NCBI RefSeq assembly: GCF_023159225.1
Contig: NC_063181.1
Span: forward strand, 12,731,606 to 12,795,605
DNA: 64,000 bases
Source: Perognathus longimembris pacificus
Lineage: Eukaryota; Chordata; Mammalia; Rodentia; Heteromyidae
Direction: 5' to 3'
The notes under the pieces are model-generated. The model was not told the DNA's origin. It did no database searches and worked only from the letters and a program-made list of their open reading frames with translations. A program made the position numbers and the translations under genes. Of the stretch, positions 1 through 9,429 are shown piece after piece; position 1 is the stretch's first letter; each line of letters begins with the position of its first letter.

Positions 1-140
1 GTGAGAATCTTTGTCTCCAATGAGCCACTAGAAAACTGGATGTGGATCTGTGTCTCAAAGTAGTAGAGCACTGGCCTTGATCAAAAGAGCTCAGGGATAG
101 CGCCCAGGCCCTGAGTTCAAGCCCCACGACCAATAAACAA
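1..140 (+). repeat. B1-dID-like dimeric SINE, cut by window start
   Basis: The window opens inside the end of a B1-like left arm (the 'gactcttatctccaat'-type segment, here diverged) and continues through the tRNA-like right arm with 'agtagagcactggccttgatc' and 'ccctgagttcaagcccca'. It ends in an AAC-rich tail. The same two-arm order recurs about 28 times in the window. The 5' part lies outside the window. Confidence 0.85.
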
Positions 141-528
141 CAACAACAAGAGGAGACTGAGAAAGGGAAATTCTTATAATCTGTTGGAGAAAATGTAAAC
201 TGCAGAGCCATTATAGAAGAAAGTAAGGAGGTTCCTCAAAAGACTGCAACAACTGGATTGGTTGATGTGGCAAATAGGTCTGCATGTGTATCTCATCTGT
301 GTTTAGGTCTGTAAGATCAACTTCCTGCTATGCCTAGGAACAAATAGCACTTCTTCATTATCAAGTGTATCTATGGGGCTGGGGTCGATAACAGGATCTT
401 TAGGGGATTCTGTCATAGAGTCAGAGAAAGGAGGGAAGAAGATTACCTCTTAAGCATTGCTCTACCTTTGGAAATTCTCTGTATTATATGGACCCGCTTC
501 TTCTCTTAAAATTCTATCATCTACCTAT
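141..528. other. Non-repetitive noncoding stretch
   Basis: No repeat, RNA gene or protein-like frame was recognised. Base composition is ordinary and slightly AT-rich. Confidence 0.5.
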
Positions 529-530
529 CA

Positions 531-548
531 TGTATGTATGTATGTATG

Positions 549-578
<30 letters not shown>
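531..578. repeat. (TATG)n microsatellite
   Basis: About twelve uninterrupted copies of a TATG/ATGT unit. It lies just before the tail side of the minus-strand SINE starting near 594, so it probably grew from that SINE's A-rich tail. Confidence 0.95.
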
Positions 579-579
<1 letters not shown>

Positions 580-593
580 TCTATCTAATCAAT

Positions 594-838
594 TTTCTTT
601 TTGTGTCAGTACTGGGGCTTGAACCCAAGGCCTCACGCTCTTGCTTGGCTTTTTCCTGCTTGACTGGCCCTCTACAACTTGAGACACAGCACAGCTCCAT
701 TTCCATTTTTTCTTGCTGGTTAATTGGATATAAGAATTTCTCGATTTATCAGCTGTGGCTAGCTTCATACTGTGACACTCAGATCTCAGTCTCTTGTGTG
801 GCTACGATAATAGGAATTTGCCACCAACACCAGGCTTC
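594..838 (-). repeat. B1-dID-like dimeric SINE, diverged
   Basis: Read on the minus strand, a B1-like left arm ('gcctggtgttggtggc') is followed by a tRNA-like right arm. On the plus strand the marks are 'ggggcttgaacccaaggcct', 'acaacttgagacacagc' and 'ggttaattggatataag'. It is well diverged, so it is an old copy. Confidence 0.85.
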
Positions 839-850
839 TTTTAATTTTTT

Positions 851-1052
851 TTTTTTTTTTGGCCAGTCGTGGGCCTTGGACTCAGGGCCTGAGCACTGTC
901 CCTGGCTTCTTCCCGCTCAAGGCTAGCACTCTGCCACTTGAGCCACAGCGCCGCTTCTGGCCGTTTTCTGTATATGTGGTGCTGGGGAATCGAACCTAGG
1001 GCCTCGTGTATCTGAGGCAGGCACTCTTGCCACTAGGCTATATCCCCAGCCC
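851..1052 (-). repeat. IDL-Geo SINE, full length
   Basis: A poly-T tail is followed by the reverse complement of the tRNA-like right arm, then the ID-like left arm with B box complement 'ggaatcgaacc', ending in 'tatccccagccc'. Possible short TSD TAATTTT at 844-850 and 1054-1060. It sits beside an older dimer SINE. Similarity to the other copies suggests a young insertion. Confidence 0.92.
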
Positions 1053-1790
1053 ATAATTTTTAAGAATCCTATAAGAAAGCCTGAGCGTTAGGAAAGCTGG
1101 AATAGGCCATTTTAGCTTGAAAGGCATCTGAGACACATTTCCTATTTACATACCAGAACAGTGTTAAGAATGAATGGGTCTATACAAAAACATTACATCA
1201 TGCATATAAGATCAGGATGATGTATGTTTTCATAACCCTAAGTGGACGAAATAATGACAAAACAGTTAAGATGCAATTAGGGCAAGATTGTGTTTAATTG
1301 CTTGTGAAGAAAATTTCCCTGCTATTAATTTTCTTTCTTTTTTTTTTTTTTTTGCAGTGGATGTTTTGCTCAAAGACAGAAAGCAGTGTGTAACAACACC
1401 CAAGCAAGCAATAGAGCGAGCCCGCCTCTGTCTGTTTTGTGGTAACACACAGCCACAAATATTCCACATGGTAGAGAGACCGAATCATGCAACATTTTAG
1501 TTTCAAAATATTATCATTCATGTGGACTAATGGCATTTTTTTGAATGTCAAAATTTGTCCTGGCTTTGCAAGTCTATTTTGATATTATTATTTTTTCCTC
1601 TTTTCTTGAAAGGGCATTGCGTAGGACCCAAGAGCTAGGCTGGCAGATGCTGGGTAGCCAGTAGCTAAACTGTGCACGATGCCCATGCAAACAGGCCAGG
1701 CCAGCCGCCCCCCCCCCCCCCCGCCACACTGTTTTTCTGAAGTCACAGGACTTCTGTTCATTCTTCTAGTCTTTTCCCCTTCCTTCTGGA
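1053..1790. other. Noncoding stretch with poly-T and poly-C tracts
   Basis: It contains a T-rich run at about 1331-1353 ending in GCAG and a run of 15 C at 1708-1722. No repeat family was recognised in the remainder. The short frames here have no protein-like features. Confidence 0.5.
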
Positions 1791-1814
1791 TGGGCATATT
1801 TGATGACCCTGTAG

Positions 1815-1880
1815 GAAGTATTCAGCACACTGACAGCTCCTAGTAAGTGTTCAGCAAATGCTCACTGTTAATTATGTCTC
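1815..1880 (+). repeat. MIR-like fragment (3' part)
   Basis: The words 'ttcagcacactgacagctcc' and 'tagtaagtgttcagcaaatg' resemble the conserved 3' end of MIR/L2 ('cagtgcctggcacatagtaa'). Short and diverged, so MIR and L2 cannot be separated by eye. Confidence 0.5.
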
Positions 1881-2489
1881 CGATCTGTTCCACGCATTGG
1901 CATTCTTGAAGCGAGGAAGTACAGTGAGGATGAAAGAAAGCATTATGGGACCTGTCAGGAAAACCAGGCTTGGCTCCAACCCAAAGTCTAGAAGAAATTA
2001 TGAAGGAAGAGAATGAGCTGAAGTTGGGGCAGGGAGGTTGAGAGCAGGAAGGAAAGAAGACAAATGTCCTCCTGCGCTTTCCCATCCTGTCTGGGTTTGG
2101 CTTGGCCTGGTTTTCTTGCCATCCCCTTTTGAGACAACCAGAGACCATTTTTTCCAGCAGCACCTGTGTCCTCTGAGTCCCAGGACAGGCGCCACCTAGA
2201 GGGAGGCCATTGCAAGAAGCCCAGGGTGATGGAGAGATGGGCGAAGGCATTGGAGGTGTGGGACTTGGGCAAGGCTGAGGCAGGCTGAGAATTGTTTGCA
2301 CACTGCTAGGAGGCAGCTGCTGGCTCTTCACCAAGTTTCAGCCAGAGGATTAGGCAACCGGACCTTACTGAGGGATACTCCCTCCCCTGACCTCTCACCG
2401 GCTCCTAAGAAAGGACTTCCAGGGCTCTCTTTTAATCAAGACTGAGGTGCCAACAGCCGATCCCTGACTGGTAGTAGGGATGAGTTGTG
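1881..2489. other. Moderately GC-rich unique stretch
   Basis: A minus-strand open frame of 164 codons spans 1840-2334, but it is proline/serine-rich and overlaps the MIR-like piece. It has no recognisable domain. I regard it as noncoding. Confidence 0.45.
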
Positions 2490-2600
2490 GAAAAGGCATA
2501 GGACTTTTGTGGTGGGGCAAGCCTGGGTTCAAATCTAGCCTCCACTGCTCATGCACTGTGTAATCTTTTGAGAAGACTTTGTAACGCATTCCTTAGCTAG
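2490..2600 (+). repeat. MIR SINE fragment
   Basis: The order 'gcctgggttcaaatctagcc', 'ccactgctcatgcactgtgt', then 'aatcttttgag' follows the MIR consensus (tRNA-derived B box, then core). Confidence 0.65.
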
Positions 2601-2647
2601 ATGGTTATTACCTAAAATACCCCCAAATCCATCAAGGTCTTTTCCTA

Positions 2648-2745
2648 GGGGGTTGGAAGCATAGCTCAGTGGGTAGAGTGCCAGCCAAAGAGTGAAAGTG
2701 TCAAGTACTGAATTTGAGTCCCAGTCTGAGAAGAAATAAAAAATG
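2648..2745 (+). repeat. Old tRNA-derived SINE monomer
   Basis: The A-box-like 'tagctcagtgggtagagtgc' is followed about 40 bp later by the B-box-like 'gaatttgagtccc' and an A-rich 3' end. It lacks tRNA folding outside the promoter boxes and is not a functional tRNA gene. Confidence 0.7.
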
Positions 2746-3355
2746 GTCTTTTCTTTTCCTGAACAAGTTCATAATTTAGGGAAACCAGTTTCTGCCTTTC
2801 GGAAAGACCCATGAGAAATTAAATATGTTTACAAAACCATGCAACCAAATGAATTTATATAACATAACACAAGCATTTCTCAGATACATAACTGGGTAGT
2901 GAAAAATCCAGAATTGTTCTGGCCAAACCAGAGAAAACCAAAGAAAGGATTGAGATGGTTTTTCATTTTCTTCACAAAACAAGAAAATAGAGAACAGAGG
3001 CCTGTCTGTCTTGGTAGTGATATTTGGTAATTTCAAGGCAAGTAAGAACAAGAAAGACTTAAAAAAACTTTAGTAAATGATGTTGATCTCAAAGATCGGT
3101 CAGTTTATAGCCAAGGTGGGTGTTTATTTAGAACTGATGTTCACAAGTTACTTGTGGCACCTGGTCAGACCTAGATGGCTAGAAGGTTTAGAAGACAATG
3201 AAAGAATTAACAACAGATGATAGTTCTCTTTATAACATTGAACATGTAATGGATCATTGTGTGAATTCTGATTTCTTGTCAGTATTTCTAAATCCACTCT
3301 CTTTTTCATGCTGTGGTTTGCAGAACCTCCTCAATTCTCATGTCCTCAGATTATT

Positions 3356-3356
<1 letters not shown>
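2746..3356. other. AT-rich unique stretch
   Basis: No recognisable repeat or coding sequence. Short frames on both strands lack protein-family features. Confidence 0.45.
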
Positions 3357-3404
<48 letters not shown>

Positions 3405-3441
3405 TATTGGAGTCTGAACTCGGTAACTGGTGCTGTCCCTT
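3357..3441 (-). repeat. (GT)n array joined to dimer-SINE fragment
   Basis: A pure (GT)n run at 3357-3402 passes directly into 'ggtattggagtctgaactc' and 'ggtgctgtccct', the reverse complement of the 3' end of the dimeric SINE right arm. The array thus occupies the position of the SINE's A-rich tail. The rest of the SINE is missing. Confidence 0.8.
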
Positions 3442-3674
3442 TTTAAAAAATAAAAAAATCATTATTATTGCTTTTTAATCATTAAAAAATTTCAAACTTA
3501 AATTTCCACAGCACATTAGCAAACCATTTTATATACACATGATTCTGTACTTTTTGTACAGTTTTGACAAATAGAACATTTTGAAGCAAGAAATACATTA
3601 AAAGCAAGATAACTCGTCTCTTCCCAATTCCCTGTGTTCAAGAACTGTCCATCAAAGAATTCCCTTAGCTTTTT

Positions 3675-3864
3675 TATTTTTTTTTTATCCTAGGCTGGTA
3701 ATGCTCTTCCACTTGAGCCACAGCTCTACTTCCAGCTGTTTGCTCGTTAACTGGAGATAAGAATCTCATGGAGTTTTCTGTCCAGGCTGGCTTCGAACTG
3801 GGATCCTTAGATCTCATACTCCTGAGTAGCTAGGATTACAGGCACGAGCCACTGGCTCCCAGCT
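3675..3864 (-). repeat. B1-dID-like dimeric SINE
   Basis: Plus-strand marks in order: a T-rich tail, 'ttccacttgagccacagctc', 'aactggagataagaatctca', 'ctggcttcgaactgggatcc', and 'gagtagctaggattacaggc'. The tail-proximal part of the right arm is shortened. Confidence 0.9.
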
Positions 3865-3865
3865 G

Positions 3866-5049
3866 TCTCTAGATTGTGTCTTTAGAATGGCTGTTACCAG
3901 TGGAAGGCCTGGGCAAGAGATTGGAGGTGGGGAAGGGTGTGTGGTCATGGGGTGTCCTTGGCTATCCCTCTGCCCTGGCGCAGTGGGCTGCTCTGTTCTC
4001 CTATCCAATCCTCTATGCCCTTCAGATGGTTCTCTACCCACTGTCACCTCTCCAGGGTCCACCTTTGCCCAGGACGGGGACTCTGCTGTTGCTAGTCACA
4101 GTCTGTGCCATCTTTGCTGGTCTCCATCAAACCTACCTACTCCTCTTCGCCTCCTTTATTTTTAAAACCATCTCCTCACCCAGTTCTCTGTTCCCTGCCA
4201 GCCCTTGGGCTGATACAATTCTAAACACAGCACTAGTTTGTTTAGAAATAGTCTGTGCCTGCCTCTTGAAGTTACAGACACGAATCTCAGTTTCCAATTT
4301 CTATTTTTCCTGTCTCTCCAATGAGCAGATGAAGTTTCCGACAGGTTGGCCCTGGGCCCTATCCGATGAAGAAATGCAGTCGTCTCCTGTTTAGTCTTTG
4401 CATTTATTTTCCTGAAGCAGCAGTGGCTTTGGTGGGGAACAGGCTTTCCTTTCAGGAACAGTTCATGTCTGCTCTATATCTGTCCGCCCCCCGCTTTTTT
4501 TGCTTATGCAAACTCATTCACCCTTCGTGTCAGCAGCGTACAGGCGAGGAAACCTGCCTTGAAATTTGGAACTACACCATTCAGCCCTTTATAAGTCATG
4601 CATCAACAGAGAAATAATTTGCATTTTTGGATTGGTCCCTAACTAGCTGCCTGGGCTCATTTAGGATGACATTAAGCAGATCCCCATGGAAAGTACTATG
4701 TGGTAGGGGCTGGGGCTCTGGGGCTCCTTGAACAGTGCTCCTTGGGTTCAAGGATGGGACCACAGGTGACAACATGAATTGGAGCCTTTCTTAGAGAATT
4801 AAAAGGGAAGGGACAGGGCTGGAAGGAGGGTGCTCTGGAAGGAGGAAACGACATCCATGTTGGGGAGGAGAGTGCAGATGGCGTGGTCGAATGGCTGTAT
4901 GTTATTGGCTAATGGGATTTGGGTTGTGGACTTTTGGAGCCTTGCAGGTGGCTGTCAGTTTCTGGGTTCTGGATCGCTTTGAGTGGTACCATCTTGTCCC
5001 TTCTCTCTCTGTGCCTTTTAAGGCTCACCTGCTTTCTGGGGTGGCCATT
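3866..5049. other. Unique, relatively GC-rich stretch
   Basis: An open frame of 172 codons at 3876-4394 (+) is leucine-rich and ends without homology that I recognise. It begins at the edge of the SINE. No splice-bounded exon could be argued. Probably noncoding, though this is among the most gene-like compositions in the window. Confidence 0.4.
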
Positions 5050-5064
5050 AAGATCCTAGTCAGG

Positions 5065-5274
5065 GGGCTGGGGATATAGCCTAGTGGCAAGAGTGCCTGC
5101 CTCGGATACATGAGGCCCTAGGTTCGATTCCCCAGCACCACATATACAGAAAACGGCCAGAAGGGGTGCTGTGGCTCAAGTGGCAGAGTGCTAGCCTTGA
5201 GCGGGAAGAAGCCAGGGACAGTGCTCAGGCCCTGAGTCCAAGGCCCAGGACTGGCCAAAAAAAAAAAAAAAAAA
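5065..5274 (+). repeat. IDL-Geo SINE, full length with 15 bp TSD
   Basis: A reference copy for the family here. The left arm has A box 'tagcctagtgg' (5077-5087) and an exact Pol III B box 'ggttcgattcc' (5121-5131). The right arm starts near 'ctgtggctcaagtggcagag' and ends 'ccaggactggcc' plus poly-A. The flanks carry AAGATCCTAGTCAGG at 5050-5064 and 5273-5287. TSD and poly-A show L1-type retroposition. Confidence 0.97.
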
Positions 5275-5287
5275 GATCCTAGTCAGG

Positions 5288-5619
5288 GCCTGGTGGAAAA
5301 GATGCGGGAGCTCTCTGTCTGCGGAGAGCTAAAGAAAAATCCTTCCTTCCTGGTTTTGCAGCCAGAAAAGCAAGTGTAGGGAAGGAGGCAGAGGCTCCCC
5401 TGTGCCGGCAGGGGCTGAGCTGTTAGGGAGGGAGGCAAAGGAGGCAAAAGAGGCTTGATCCAGGTCCTTCAACAAAGCAGTCTCTGAGTTCCTCCAGGTT
5501 TAAGGGCATAGTGAAAAATACATCTCAGCATCAGTAGCCAAAGCAGTGTATAGTCTTAAAAAAAAATCTGTTCCCCTTGTCTTGCGCCTGGGTGTGTAGG
5601 ACTAAATATATAGTACTCA
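5288..5619. other. Unique noncoding stretch
   Basis: Nothing recognisable apart from a short poly-A. Confidence 0.45.
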
Positions 5620-5873
5620 AGTATCTTTTTTTCCCCCTATGCTACTCCTGCAGCTTGAACTCAAGGCCCGAGCGCTATCCTTGAGCTTTTTTTTTTTTGA
5701 TCGAAGCTAGTGCTCTACCACCAGAGCTACAGCTCCACTTCTGACTTTTTGGTGATGAATTGGAGATGGGAGTCTCATGGACTTCCCTGCCTGGCTGGCT
5801 TTGAACTGCAATCCTCAGATCTTAACCTCCTGGGTAGCTTGGAAGACAAGTATGAGCCACTTGTGCCCGTGGC
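5620..5873 (-). repeat. B1-dID-like dimeric SINE
   Basis: Contains 'cagcttgaactcaaggcccg', 'tgctctaccaccagagctac', 'attggagatgggagtctcat' and 'ctggctttgaactgcaatcc' in the standard order. An extra T run lies inside the right arm. Confidence 0.88.
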
Positions 5874-6062
5874 AGGAACTAAAACATCTTCAATGCTACT
5901 TAAACCAAGACGTGGAAAACACACTCACTGTACTTTGGGAAGATGGTAGGGAAACAGCTAATGCTTTCTGCCTGTGCCCTCCTGTGGTGGAGAAGGGAGA
6001 AGGGATTTCTCAGAGTCTTTTAGGATCATTGGGCTTAGACTTTGTGATCTACTTCCTAGAGT

Positions 6063-6063
6063 C

Positions 6064-6096
<33 letters not shown>

Positions 6097-6147
6097 GATA
6101 TAGATATATCTATATATCTATATCTATATCTATATCTCCCTATATAT

Positions 6148-6181
<34 letters not shown>
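6063..6181. repeat. Compound (CT)n / (TA)n microsatellite
   Basis: (CT)n at 6063-6085 runs into imperfect (TA)/(GATA)/(CTATAT) repeats to 6140, then nearly pure (TA)n to 6181. The AT half is self-complementary and could extrude a cruciform. Open frames through it encode only I/Y/L repeats. Confidence 0.95.
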
Positions 6182-6183
<2 letters not shown>

Positions 6184-6185
<2 letters not shown>

Positions 6186-6240
6186 AACATCCGCATAGGA
6201 ATTTGGGGGAACATAAACATTCAGACCATAGCACGCATAT
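6184..6240 (-). repeat. MaLR-type LTR end fragment
   Basis: The words 'atttgggggaacataaac' and 'attcagaccatagca' match the antisense start of MLT1/MST-like LTRs (TGCTATGGTCTGAATGTT on the other strand). Only about 50 bp remain. Confidence 0.5.
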
Positions 6241-6305
6241 ACAAACTATTCCCTTTATTTAGAAGTAACCTAAAGGCCACACTATTGTGACACATCAGTC
6301 ACTTT

Positions 6306-6560
6306 TTTAAAAAAGTTTATTTATTTATTTGAGATACAGTCTTGTGTTAGTGCAGGCTGGCCTTGAACTCTCTTTTTTTGCCAGTTCTGGGTCTTGGACT
6401 CAGGGCCTGAGCACTGTCCCTGGCTCAAGGCTAGCACTCTGCCACTTGAGCCACAGCGCCACTTCTGGCCTTTTTCTGTATATGTGGTGCTGAGGAATCG
6501 AACCCAGGGCTACATGTATATGAAGCAAGCACTCTAGCCACTAGGCTATATTCCTAGCCC
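6306..6560 (-). repeat. Composite SINE: IDL-Geo plus B1 3' piece
   Basis: On the minus strand an IDL-Geo copy (6560 to 6373, with an internal deletion in the right arm) continues through seven A into a B1 3' fragment (6372-6331) and then an AAATAAAT/A-rich tail (6330-6306). ACATCAGTCACTTT flanks the whole unit at 6292-6305 and 6561-6574. This implies a single insertion of the chimera. Confidence 0.85.
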
Positions 6561-6871
6561 ACATCAGTCACTTTCTTTAGCATGTGACCGGTCCTGCCCG
6601 CTGGGGCACTGAGAAGGGCCAGCACCTGTCACCTGAACATTCTCATCAGTACCATATGACTATCTCCACATCCCAATATATCCTGAATTTGAAATTCGAC
6701 AATATTAATTTTCTTGTGCAACAACTTTTATGATATAATACCTGGTGTATTATCCCCATGAGGAAAAAAACCTGAATGGCTTGGGGTGGGGGCAGGAGTT
6801 CTATGAGTTCTATGGCAATGTTTGGGTCAGACACAGAAACTAGCGCATTTCAGCAGAGCACTGTGTATCTC

Positions 6872-6980
6872 TGCAAGTCAGGCATGTTGGCACTCGCTTG
6901 TAAACCTAGCACTCAGGAGGCTGAGACAGGAGGACCCTAAGTTTGAGGATGGCCTGAGCTATGTTGGGAAAGTCAAATTT
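6872..6980 (+). repeat. B1-like SINE monomer
   Basis: The words 'caggcatgttggcactcgc', 'aacctagcactcaggaggct' and 'gagacaggaggaccctaagt' follow the 7SL-derived B1 consensus. No tRNA-like right arm follows, unlike the dimeric family. Confidence 0.8.
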
Positions 6981-7084
6981 TCTCTTATAACCTTGGATTT
7001 TTTTTTGGATGTGGGGCATTGTGGCTCCTCATGAATTAAGGCTTGGAAATTCGAGAGTATGAACGGTTATGACCACCGATGGAT

Positions 7085-7140
7085 GAAAAGGTAAGACTCA
7101 GAGAGGTTAAGTGACATACAGTAAAGAATTTGCTTTTGTC
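7085..7140 (-). repeat. MIR fragment (antisense)
   Basis: 'actcagagaggttaagtgac' is the antisense MIR core word. An IDL-Geo copy inserted immediately downstream interrupts what followed. Confidence 0.65.
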
Positions 7141-7154
7141 AAAAATTCATTGTT

Positions 7155-7361
7155 GGGGCTGGGGATATAGCCTAGTGGCAAGAGTGCCTGCCTCGGATAC
7201 ACAAGGCCCTAGTTCGATTCCCCAGCACCACATATACAGAAAATGGCCAGAAGCGGCGCTGTGGCTCAAGTGGCAGAGTGCTAGCCTTGAGCAGGAAGAA
7301 GCCAGGGACAGTGCTCAGGCCCTGAGTCCAAGGCCCAGGACTGGCAAAAAAATAAAAAAAT
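7155..7361 (+). repeat. IDL-Geo SINE, full length
   Basis: Starts 'ggggctggggatatagccta'. The B box reads 'agttcgattcc', with one change. The tail is AAAAAAATAAAAAAAT. Imperfect TSD AAAAATTCATTGTT (7141-7154) versus AAAAATTCAGTGTC (7362-7375). Confidence 0.95.
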
Positions 7362-7374
7362 AAAAATTCAGTGT

Positions 7375-7535
7375 CTAGCCTACAGAATCAGGGAAGCGGG
7401 GGAGGGGTGGGTTGGGTGAGAATGCCGAAAGGGGTGATGTTGATCAACAGTTTATATTCATAAACTTTTGCTGACTGGCAATTCCTTGTCCATCTACTGA
7501 GTGATAACAAAAATATATAAAAAAGAATTTGCTGT
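7375..7535 (+). repeat. Unnamed repeat, shared with 18.05-18.18 kb
   Basis: The G-rich start 'ggggaggggtgggt', then 'gaatgccgaaaggg', 'gatcaaca', 'ttcataaac' and an A-rich AT end recur in the same order at about 18049-18180. This is consistent with the 3' end of an older L1 subfamily, but I cannot name it. Confidence 0.55.
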
Positions 7536-8616
7536 CTCAAAGAGAGGTCTGAGCTTTGCTTTGTGTTTCTAGAAGGGAAACCAATACTTTTGCTTAGGGA
7601 TCACTCCAGAAAGCTCAGACTTTAGGTTTGATCTGGTCTCAGGAGAACTGGAGGCTGTATTTGTAACCATGGGGACCATCAATCATCCAATCACTCACTC
7701 CAATCAATCAATCAAATTTTCCCTCCTCAAGGAGCCCCAGTAACAAGCGTGCCCACGAGGACATGGGCCATTGCCGCGTGGGTGACATTAATGCTGAGGT
7801 GGTGACACGCCGAGGAGAGTGGAGCTTCGCCTTTGGGGCGTTTCCCCTTCGTGGTCATCCATTCCCAGGAATCGAACAGCCTCCCCCCAGTGCCGAGTCT
7901 TTGTGGAGACAGCCAACGAAGAGGCGGTTCTGGGGGCTCCCAGAGCTCACAGTTGGAGTCAGAAGTGGGGAGCAACCTTGACAGTCTAGAGGACTGTGCC
8001 CGCCAATGCTGCTGCAGTTTGACTTCACTCCGAGGAAGGGAGGAAGATGGTCCGGGTCCTCAGACGCAGATTCAGCCATGGGACTCCATTGCTAAATAGA
8101 AGCCCAGATCCTTCGCCAGGCCAAGTCACCTTAAATTCTGATGTGGAAGAAGACATTCTGCTACCAGCTTCAACTTTTCAGGGAAGAGAAAGGCAGAGGA
8201 GGGGGGGGAGGGAGAGGGGGAGGGGGAAGGGAGCATCTGACCTAAACTGAATCTTCTCACAAATATTTTGATTCCCAGCATCTCAGTCCATAAAGCTTAG
8301 GCAGGCCAGAGCTCTTAGATTCATTTGAAATGTTAACTATTGAACAGTTTCATTAGCTTAAGTTTCTCAAGGATCCAAGTTAAGGTATATTTTCCTTTTC
8401 TCCTACTACTAATATATGTTATCTTGGGAATAATGTTTAATTGAGATATATTGATATATTGATCCTTCTGTCTTCTTCTTTAACAGGTAATTAATACAAC
8501 TTTGTTAAGTCCTTTCTGTGTAAAAATAAAATTTGACCTAATTCTGTCCAAATGTAGAAACCTTGAACTTTAAAAAATTTATAAATACTACTTGAAAACA
8601 ATCATGATCTCTGATG
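7536..8616. other. Unique stretch with G-rich patch
   Basis: Contains a (CAAT)-like cluster near 7680-7715 and a purine run (GA/GGGA) near 8185-8235. Short frames at 7727-8250 overlap on both strands and show no family signature. Confidence 0.4.
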
Positions 8617-8759
8617 AAAGATTTATAATTTTCATTTGAGAAAAAAAAAAAAAAAGAATTAATGAGGGCTGTTTTTCTCTCTTGCCTACTTGTAGAAATA
8701 AATTGAAAATAAAAGAATAAAAATCCCCCAAAAAAAAAAAAAAAGATTTATAATTTTCA
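8617..8759 (+). mobile_element. Short poly-A retroposon of unknown source with 18 bp TSD
   Basis: An insert of about 107 bp (8635-8741) lies between exact copies of AAAGATTTATAATTTTCA at 8617-8634 and 8742-8759. It contains an internal A15 run (8641-8655), a central segment with 'gagggctgtttttctctctt' and 'gcctacttgtagaaataaat', AATAAA-like words, and terminal CCCCC-A15. This is the structure of an L1-mobilised, strongly 5'-truncated polyadenylated transcript. The source transcript is not recognised. Confidence 0.8.
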
Positions 8760-8928
8760 AATAAAATTTAGTGGGATAAAAAGCAAAAAAGAATTCTGAA
8801 GTGGAATGGTTAGTGCTGTTGTCTGGTGCTACCCTCAGATTTTGTACACAGATTTTGTACACATATCAAGATTCTTTATTATAATGTTGGGACTCCTCCT
8901 CTGTGCAGGTGAAGCATATGTATTGTGG

Positions 8929-8942
8929 CCACTAGATGGCAG
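8929..8942 (+). promoter_or_regulatory. CTCF core-motif match
   Basis: CCACTAGATGGCAG fits the degenerate CTCF core CCASYAGRKGGCRS at every position. It lies in unique DNA outside recognised repeats. A motif alone does not show occupancy. Confidence 0.45.
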
Positions 8943-9109
8943 TAGAATACTAATAGAAAAAAAACCAACCCAACAAACCCCATCCTTGTCCCAACTTCAA
9001 AGCAAGTTAACTTAATTTTGATGCTAAGACAGTTTAAAGAAGACTTTAGAGAAGGGTAGTTGTATGGTAAGGGTCAAAAAAGTTTAAATCCATTTAAAAA
9101 TATATTAAA

Positions 9110-9322
9110 AAAATTTTTTCTTGGTCATGGGTCTTGAACTCCGAGCCTGGGCACTGTTCCTGAGCTTTTTCCCTTAAGGTTAGTACTCTACCACTTTGAG
9201 CCACCTTACCACTTCTGGTGTTTAATTGGAGATAAGAGTCTCATGTATTTTCCTGCCTGGGCCGGCTTTGAATCATGATCCTCAGATCATGATCCTCCGG
9301 AGTAGCTAGGTTTCCAGTCCAT
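9110..9322 (-). repeat. B1-dID-like dimeric SINE
   Basis: Contains 'gggtcttgaactccgagcct', 'ctctaccactttgagccacc', 'taattggagataagagtctc' and 'gagtagctaggtttccag'. A short local duplication of 'atgatcctc' lies in the left arm. Confidence 0.9.
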
Positions 9323-9429
9323 TATACTTTCTGTCGAAACCCTCTATAGTTTCCAGATAACTTCTGTAAATCAGTGACCTGTTGATGACACTGCCAGCAG
9401 TCTAAAGTCTATAACAGAACCAGAGCCAA

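Noticed and set aside
1331..1357. T-rich run followed by GCAG as a splice acceptor
   Set aside because: A homopolymer followed by CAG is common by chance, and no matching exon frame or donor was evident.
2191..2206. GCCACCTAGAGGGAGG as a CTCF site
   Set aside because: Spacing within the core is off by one base.
1840..2334. 164-codon minus-strand frame
   Set aside because: P/S-rich, overlaps MIR-like sequence, no family signature.
3876..4394. 172-codon open frame in a GC-richer stretch
   Set aside because: No domain, no splice context and the frame starts at a SINE border. Chance in stop-poor sequence is the simpler explanation.
5065..5140. tRNA-Ala-like sequence as a functional tRNA gene
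   Set aside because: Pol III boxes are intact but the sequence is the left arm of a repeated SINE with poly-A and TSD.
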